Of a stretch of DNA of 64,000 nt, positions 58,999-64,000 are shown one piece after another. Source of the stretch: Bacteroidota bacterium (GTDB lineage: Bacteria; Bacteroidota; Bacteroidia; Cytophagales; Cyclobacteriaceae); NCBI GenBank assembly GCA_018267215.1, contig JAFDYX010000020.1:62001-126000 (forward strand). Direction: 5' to 3'. The notes beneath the pieces are model-generated. The model saw only the letters and a list, made by a program, of their open reading frames with translations, was not told where the DNA came from and ran no database searches. A program made the position numbers and the translations under genes. Position 1 is the stretch's first letter. Each line of letters starts with the position of its first letter.

Positions 58999-60363
58999 AT
59001 GCACGACTACGGTTTGCTCACGTTACTTCCGGTGCTGATTATCATCGTGCTGGCCACGATCACCCGGTCGTCTTTCGAGCCGTTGGTGGTGGGCATCCTG
59101 ATCGGCTGCGTTATCGCCTACCACGAAAATTTCCTCAACAAATTTATCGAACACCTCACCACCGCCCTGACAGACAAAAGCAGTGGATGGGTAATATTGG
59201 TGTGCATGATGTACGGCTCACTCATCACCATGATGATACGCGGAGGGGGAACCATCGCCTTCAGCAATTTTCTGTTGAAGTTTGTGAAGAACCGGAGAGG
59301 AGCCCTGCTCGCCTCGTGGGTGTTAGGCATCTTAATTTTTGTGGACGACTACCTGCACTCGCTGGCGGTGGGGGCGGCCATGAAAAAAATTACCGACAAG
59401 TATTTAATCTCGCGCGAGATGCTGGCGTATATCGTGCATGCTACCTCTGCCCCGCTGTGCATTTTATTGCCTATCACTACCTGGTCAATTTTTATCAGCG
59501 GCATCTTAGAAAAAAATAATGTGGTGCCGGCCGGCCAAGGTATGTATGGCTACATGCAGACCATGCCCTACATGGTTTTTGGTTTTGTGGGCATCGCGCT
59601 CGTATTGCTGGTGGTGCTGGGCAAGGTGCCGCTGCTTGGCAAGATGAAAAAGGCAGAGGCGCGTGCAGCAACCGGGGTAACCGTGCCACCCGAACCAAGT
59701 AAGGTGGTGGAAGAGGCTGAAAAGGAATTGGAGTTTGTAAAAAAAAGCAAGCTCAGCTATTTTCTATTGCCACTTGCGGTGCTGCTCGCCACCACGGTGT
59801 ATTTTGATTTCGATGCGCTGAAGGGCGCACTCATTGCCAACTTTTTTACTTTCTTTTATTTTTTGGTTGACGGGGCATTGTCTCTCCGGCAACTGTCGGA
59901 TGCCATCCTAAAAGGTTTTAACACCATTTTGTTTCCGATCATTTTAGTGATCCTGGCATTTGCCATGAAGTTGGTAAACGATGATCTCCATTTAGTGCCG
60001 TATGTGATTGCGCACGTAGAGCCGTACATGAGCCGGGCGCTTTTTCCTGCCATCGCGTTTTTAACATTGGCTACCATCGCCTTCCTTACCAGCACCTCAT
60101 GGGATTTGTACGTCATTGCCATACCGCTGATTGTGCCGCTGGCGCAAGACCTGCAGGTAAACGTGTGGTTGGCGGTAAGCACCGTAGTGGGGGCAGGAGC
60201 ATTTGGCTCCGGCTCCGGTTTCTTTAGCGATTCTACAATTCTCTGCGCCTCGTCCACCGAGTGCCCGCCTATGGTGCACGCACTCAGCCAACTTCCCTAT
60301 GCCTTGATGGCACTGGCCGTCTCTACGGTGGGCTATGTGATCGTAGGTGCTTGGATGGCGTAG
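58999..60363 (+). CDS. NhaC-family Na+/H+ antiporter-like carrier
   Basis: From the ATG at 58999 the product has 454 residues with about twelve membrane helices (first: GLLTLLPVLIIIVLATIT). The family phrases LGILIFVDDYLHSLAVGAAMKKITDKY, LAYIVHATSAPLCILLPITTWSIFISG and GAGAFGSGSGFFSDSTILCASSTECPPMVHALSQLPYAL are those of the NhaC family. Family members exchange sodium or protons, but several move organic acids or amino acids. As last gene of the amine operon it may import the amine or export a by-product. The gap to the aldehyde dehydrogenase gene is 34 bases. Confidence 0.85.
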   Translation: MHDYGLLTLLPVLIIIVLATITRSSFEPLVVGILIGCVIAYHENFLNKFIEHLTTALTDKSSGWVILVCMMYGSLITMMIRGGGTIAFSNFLLKFVKNRRGALLASWVLGILIFVDDYLHSLAVGAAMKKITDKYLISREMLAYIVHATSAPLCILLPITTWSIFISGILEKNNVVPAGQGMYGYMQTMPYMVFGFVGIALVLLVVLGKVPLLGKMKKAEARAATGVTVPPEPSKVVEEAEKELEFVKKSKLSYFLLPLAVLLATTVYFDFDALKGALIANFFTFFYFLVDGALSLRQLSDAILKGFNTILFPIILVILAFAMKLVNDDLHLVPYVIAHVEPYMSRALFPAIAFLTLATIAFLTSTSWDLYVIAIPLIVPLAQDLQVNVWLAVSTVVGAGAFGSGSGFFSDSTILCASSTECPPMVHALSQLPYALMALAVSTVGYVIVGAWMA

Positions 60364-60458
60364 GGTACAAGAGTCTTTCTCTGATGTGCCATGCTTGTAC
60401 TTGTTCATACTAAAAAACTATTTGATGCAGACTTTCTTTTCCACAAAGCCCATCAACT

Positions 60459-60466
60459 TATCTTTG
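60459..60466 (+). promoter_or_regulatory. TATCTTTG promoter box ahead of the T9SS-secreted protein gene
   Basis: The perfect Bacteroidota -7 box TATCTTTG lies at 60459-60466, about 21 bases before the start at 60487. No clear TTG is seen at the right distance (about 60437), so only the -7 half is supported. Confidence 0.4.
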
Positions 60467-60486
60467 TATAACCAACTTTGATAATT

Positions 60487-62370
60487 GTGAGAAAAATAAT
60501 TTTAGGCTTTTTTGTTTTTTATACTGTGTATGGATTTTCGCAGACCAGTGTTTTAACGCAACATAACGATAAGGGTCGCACAGGCTGGAATAATCAAGAG
60601 AAAAGACTACACACTAAAAATGTAAATACAAATTCGTTTGGATTGCTTTTTACCAGGGAGGTAGATGATCAGATTTATTCGCAGCCGCTGGTGGCTCAAA
60701 TCACAATCAATGGCAAAATCCGTAATGTAGTTTTTGTTGCAACGGTGAGCAATTCAATATATGCTTTTGATGGTGATTCTGCTGCACTATCTAATCCCTA
60801 TTGGATGACTAACCTCAACCCACCCGGCTGGAGAGCTATGAAAAATACTGACTCAGCCTGTGGTATAGGTAACTATAATGATTTCAGTGGAAACATTGGA
60901 ATTGTAGGTACACCCGTAATAGATATGAGTACTAATACTATTTATGTAGTAAGCAAAAGCGCTAACGGACCGAGCGGCAGCGCATCTTTCCAACAAAATT
61001 TTCATGCTCTGGATTTAATCACCGGTAAAGAAAAATTCGGAGGGCCAGTAGCCATCAATGCTCAGATAAGCGGAACAGGAGCCGGGAGTGTTAGCGGTGT
61101 GATTCACTTTGACCCTCAATTGGAAAATCAACGTGCCGGGCTTTTACTTCTCAACGGAGTGGTATATGTGGCGTGGGCATCTCATGGAGATTGCGGAAAT
61201 TACCATGGATGGATTATAGGTTTTGATAAAACCACATTAGCCACAAAATATATCTACAACACCACCCCACAAGGCTCGATGGGTGGCATTTGGATGTCTG
61301 CAGCCGGTCTCTCTGCCGATGCGAATGGAAATATTTATGCGTCCGTGGGCAATGGAAGTGTGGGGATATCTTCTCCCAATGACACCATCAACCGAGGCGA
61401 GAGCATGATCAGGCTGACACCCAAGAGCAACACGCTATCTCTTACCAGTTTTTTTACGCCTAATAATTTTTCAACATTGAATCAATACGATGAGGATTTT
61501 GGCGTGAGCGGTATGCTTTTGCTGCCCGGCAGAAAGCAGGCATTCTCAGGAGCAAAAGACGGGAATATTTATTTAACCAATCAAGATACGCTGGGAGGCT
61601 ACAACGGAATTGCCAACAAAGTAGCACAAACATTTACCCAGGGCTATGGAGGGGCACACAATATCGGTTCGCTCAACTACTATAAAGGTTCAACTCATGA
61701 ATGGGTGTACATCTGGTCCGACAATGCACCTTTGCAGGCGCTACCATATGACTCAACCATTAAAAAATTTAATCTTAGTAATGTCAAGACAAGCTCGTCA
61801 TCAGTAAACGGCCCCACAGGTTATAATGGTGCTTTTATGTCAGTAAGCAGCAATGGCAAAATAGATTCTACCGCTATACTGTGGGTAAACCATGCCGTAT
61901 CAACTTGCAATGCCAATCAAAGCGTTTGTCCGGGCATACTCAGAGCCATCAACGCCAACAATATAACGCAAGAACTTTGGAATTCCCTGCAAAATCCTAA
62001 CGATAATTTTGGCAGCTATGCGAAGTTCACTTGCCCAACGATAGCCAACGGAAAAATTTTCTTAGCTACGTTTTCAAATAAGCTGGCAGTATATGGATTG
62101 CACAAAGACTTGATCTTAGGGGTTGTGCCAGCACAGGAACAGTTATTGAAAATATTTCCCAACCCGGCAAGCAGCATTATCAATATTCAATCCAATAATT
62201 CAATTCGATCTGTAGTGATTTATGATTTGAACGGAAGAGCAGTTTGGTCGGGCAATTCTTTTCAAAATTCTGAAATCGAAATAAGATTTAGCTTGCCCGG
62301 TGGACTATATGTAATACAAACACAAACAGAGAATATGCTTTATAGACGGATAGTAGCTATTAAGCCCTAA
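60487..62370 (+). CDS. Secreted beta-propeller-like protein with T9SS type A sorting domain
   Basis: I take the GTG at 60487 (a TTG at 60478 is also possible), giving 627 residues with a signal peptide (RKIILGFFVFYTVYGFSQ). The middle reads like PQQ/WD-type propeller strands: QIYSQPLVAQ, VVFVATVSNSIYAFDGDS, GSMGGIWMSAAGLSADANGNIYASVGNG. The C-terminal 75 residues are a T9SS type A sorting domain (IFPNPASSIINIQSNNSIRSVVIYDLNGRAVWSG...LPGGLYVIQTQTENMLYRRIVA). It is therefore exported across the outer membrane by the type IX system. It lies downstream of the amine operon but has its own promoter box. Confidence 0.85.
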   Translation: MRKIILGFFVFYTVYGFSQTSVLTQHNDKGRTGWNNQEKRLHTKNVNTNSFGLLFTREVDDQIYSQPLVAQITINGKIRNVVFVATVSNSIYAFDGDSAALSNPYWMTNLNPPGWRAMKNTDSACGIGNYNDFSGNIGIVGTPVIDMSTNTIYVVSKSANGPSGSASFQQNFHALDLITGKEKFGGPVAINAQISGTGAGSVSGVIHFDPQLENQRAGLLLLNGVVYVAWASHGDCGNYHGWIIGFDKTTLATKYIYNTTPQGSMGGIWMSAAGLSADANGNIYASVGNGSVGISSPNDTINRGESMIRLTPKSNTLSLTSFFTPNNFSTLNQYDEDFGVSGMLLLPGRKQAFSGAKDGNIYLTNQDTLGGYNGIANKVAQTFTQGYGGAHNIGSLNYYKGSTHEWVYIWSDNAPLQALPYDSTIKKFNLSNVKTSSSSVNGPTGYNGAFMSVSSNGKIDSTAILWVNHAVSTCNANQSVCPGILRAINANNITQELWNSLQNPNDNFGSYAKFTCPTIANGKIFLATFSNKLAVYGLHKDLILGVVPAQEQLLKIFPNPASSIINIQSNNSIRSVVIYDLNGRAVWSGNSFQNSEIEIRFSLPGGLYVIQTQTENMLYRRIVAIKP

Positions 62371-62585
62371 CCCACACCAGTATAAATTTGGATTTTTGGC
62401 ATGACCACCCCCCTCGGTCTTTGTTATAGTGGGTCAGCGGTCAACAATAATTTGGAAGGGTGTATAGAGAGATAGTTTGTGAGATTTTTGTAATGAATCT
62501 TCCGCACTGAAGGTGTATTCACTCTATAATTAAGCCGCTACCAATCTCAACATTTCTCGGTAACTTTCAAATTCAATATTAAAAC

Positions 62586-63644
62586 ATGAAAGCAATCAAT
62601 GTCTCGCGTAGGGAGTTTCTAAAAAAGAGCGTAGCTACTGCCGCGCTTTCCATGCCCTTGTTTAACGTGATCAGCAAACCTGTGATGGAAGATGAAATAA
62701 TCGGTCACGGAAAATTCAAATACCGTGTCCACAAAAACTGGGGCAACCTCGATCCTGCTACCACCCCCGTAAAAAATTGTCATGAGATGGTGATGGATAA
62801 AAAGGGGCGGCTCATCATGGTGACGGATGAAACGAAGAACAACATTATCATTTACGATCGCTCCGGCAGATTGATTACTACATGGGGTCATGATTTTCCG
62901 GGTGGCCACGGACTTACATTATTCGATGAGGGCGGAACAGAAGTCCTTTTCATCTGTGATCCGGAAACAGGCCGTGTTGTGAAGACCAGCCTGGACGGAA
63001 AAATCATCCGGGAATTTCCAAATCCAAAATCGATCAACGTCTATACCAGCGAGCAGCCCTATCGTCCAACAGAAACAGCGATTGCACCTAACGGAGATAT
63101 TTATGTAGCTGATGGATATGGTTCGCAGTTCATTTTGCAATTCAATTCTACAGGGGAATTCATCCGCAAGTTTGGCGGACCGGGAAGTGAAGACGATCAC
63201 TTTAGTACCGCACATGGTGTTTGCATTGACGCACGCGACAAGAAGAACATAACACTGCTTTGCACATCGCGAGGACATAATTCTTTCAAACGATTTACAC
63301 TCGATGGTAAATATCTCTCAACATTATTTTTGCCGGGTGCCTTTGTTTGCCGCGCAGTGATTGATGATGAAAATATATACTCCGGTGTTTGCTGGAGCCG
63401 CTTGCGTTATCTTGAACAGACAGATAATTCAGGCTTCGTTACGATTCTTGATGCAAAAGACAAGGTGATTTCGAACCCCGGAGGTACAGAGCCAAAATAT
63501 CAAAATGGCGAATTGCAGTTGATGATTCAGTCCCAACCCATCTTCAACCATTGCCACGATGTTTGTATCGACAACGACAAAAACATTTACGTGTGTCAAT
63601 GGAATGCGAACAAAACATATCCGGTGAAGTTGGAGAGAATTTAG
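62586..63644 (+). CDS. Tat-exported six-bladed propeller protein (NHL-type)
   Basis: The product has 352 residues. The N-terminus SRREFLKKSVATAALSMPLF carries a twin-arginine motif (RREFLK), so it is probably exported folded. The rest consists of NHL-like blades: RLIMVTDETKNNIIIYDRSGRLITTWG, VLFICDPETGRVVKTSLDGKIIREFPNPKS, TAIAPNGDIYVADGYGSQFILQFNSTGEFIRKFGG and VCIDNDKNIYVCQW. Such propellers resemble the peptidylglycine alpha-amidating lyase group, but the catalytic residues cannot be confirmed. Function unknown. It is 216 bases after the T9SS protein gene and convergent with the last gene. Confidence 0.75.
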   Translation: MKAINVSRREFLKKSVATAALSMPLFNVISKPVMEDEIIGHGKFKYRVHKNWGNLDPATTPVKNCHEMVMDKKGRLIMVTDETKNNIIIYDRSGRLITTWGHDFPGGHGLTLFDEGGTEVLFICDPETGRVVKTSLDGKIIREFPNPKSINVYTSEQPYRPTETAIAPNGDIYVADGYGSQFILQFNSTGEFIRKFGGPGSEDDHFSTAHGVCIDARDKKNITLLCTSRGHNSFKRFTLDGKYLSTLFLPGAFVCRAVIDDENIYSGVCWSRLRYLEQTDNSGFVTILDAKDKVISNPGGTEPKYQNGELQLMIQSQPIFNHCHDVCIDNDKNIYVCQWNANKTYPVKLERI

Positions 63645-63657
63645 AAATTTGATTGAC

Positions 63658-64000
63658 TTAGTTTTTGTTCTCTGTCTCGATCAGTGCTTCGAGTATTCGT
63701 AATGAAATTTCTCCTGGCTTACCTATGCCGATCATTGTATCATCTACTTGTACGATGGGGATGACCCGTTTGGTGGTGCTGGTAAGAAATACTTCTTTGG
63801 CTTTAAATACATCCTGCAGGGAGACATCATCTTCGCGAATGGAAAAATCTTTGCCGTTCAAATTCAAAATATTTTTTCGTGTGATGCCGTGAAGCACTCG
63901 TTTTGCAGGTGTGATCACCGTTCTATCTTCCTTCACTATAAATAAATTGCAGCGAGGAAATTCTGAGACAAGTCCATTCAGGTGATACAGCACATCGGCA
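63658..64000 (-). CDS. Class IV aminotransferase (BCAT/DAAT type), C-terminal part, cut by the right edge
   Basis: The frame runs from the stop at 63658 to the right edge and has no clear start in view; a GTG at 63993 is inside the protein. The visible 114 residues (ADVLYHLNGLVSEFPRCNLFIVKEDRTVITPAKRVLHGITRKNIL...EVFLTSTTKRVIPIVQVDDTMIGIGKPGEISLRILEALIE) are the C-terminal domain of a class IV PLP enzyme: LHGITRKNIL is its family signature (L-x-G-I-T-R), and S-T-T-K-R-V-I-P-I-V is the substrate-binding turn. The lysine-bearing N-terminal part lies outside. It cannot be told whether it uses branched-chain or D-amino acids. Confidence 0.85.
   Translation of the reverse strand, partial: ADVLYHLNGLVSEFPRCNLFIVKEDRTVITPAKRVLHGITRKNILNLNGKDFSIREDDVSLQDVFKAKEVFLTSTTKRVIPIVQVDDTMIGIGKPGEISLRILEALIETENKN

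Noticed and set aside
60365..60400. GTACAAG / CTTGTAC inverted repeat after the NhaC-family gene
   Set aside because: The stem is only seven bases with a 22-base loop and no T run, so it is not a convincing terminator.
1..64000. CRISPR arrays, tRNA or rRNA genes, transposases, phage genes
   Set aside because: I looked for regularly spaced repeats, tRNA arm motifs and mobile-element enzymes on both strands and found none I could support.

Overview
The window looks like chromosomal DNA of a Bacteroidota bacterium, most likely of the order Cytophagales. The basis is a SusC/SusD pair, a GLPGLI protein next to a TonB-dependent outer-membrane protein, a type IX secretion (T9SS) C-terminal sorting domain, a Wzi-like outer-membrane barrel, promoters of the Bacteroidota type (TTG, 19 bases, TAnnTTTG) and weak ribosome binding sites. 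I saw no rRNA, tRNA, CRISPR array, transposase or phage structural gene.

Region by region. 1-4400: membrane and secreted proteins of unknown role, and an M13 metallopeptidase, all on the minus strand. 4565-8577: a lipoprotein of the class A beta-lactamase/transpeptidase fold, a DUF1611 protein (DgcN-like) and an enolase-superfamily dipeptide epimerase. The last two are plausibly a D-glutamate or muropeptide pathway and are separated by a complete toxin-antitoxin pair. 8600-10100: an AT-rich accessory stretch with a membrane-protein/HTH cassette bounded by a long inverted repeat, and an antitoxin with an internally deleted ParE toxin. 10140-20129: mostly housekeeping genes on the plus strand (NRDE, MATE, thioesterase, M24 peptidase, PlsC, GatC, a large TPR membrane protein, GcvT, ComB-like). 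20131-23918: a minus-strand group (amidohydrolase, MazG-like, acyltransferase, VanX-like). 24056-25508: PhoH/PIN ATPase with a leader hairpin. 25766-31083: an accessory stretch with a HEPN-Fic pair, a secreted TPR-CHAT protein and another ParE-type toxin-antitoxin pair. 31154-46288: RsmB-like methyltransferase, a TonB barrel with its GLPGLI partner, YifB, redox and outer-membrane proteins, a CbxX-type AAA ATPase, ArfB, a cysteine-rich lipoprotein, a deoxyribonucleotidase and a probable regulator.

46500-60363 is the most interesting part: nine plus-strand genes with gaps of at most 34 bases. They encode SusC, SusD, a Tat-exported flavin amine oxidase, two class III aminotransferases flanking a GNAT acetyltransferase, a YtcJ-like amidohydrolase, an aldehyde (succinate semialdehyde) dehydrogenase and an NhaC-family carrier. 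Together they read as an outer-membrane-to-cytoplasm system for taking up an amine, omega-amino acid or acylated derivative and oxidising it towards succinate. A divergent gene (45302-46288) with an HTH-like segment and a perfect 9-base dyad at its own promoter is a candidate regulator. 60487-64000 holds a T9SS-secreted beta-propeller protein, a Tat-exported NHL-type propeller and the C-terminal part of a class IV aminotransferase cut by the window edge.
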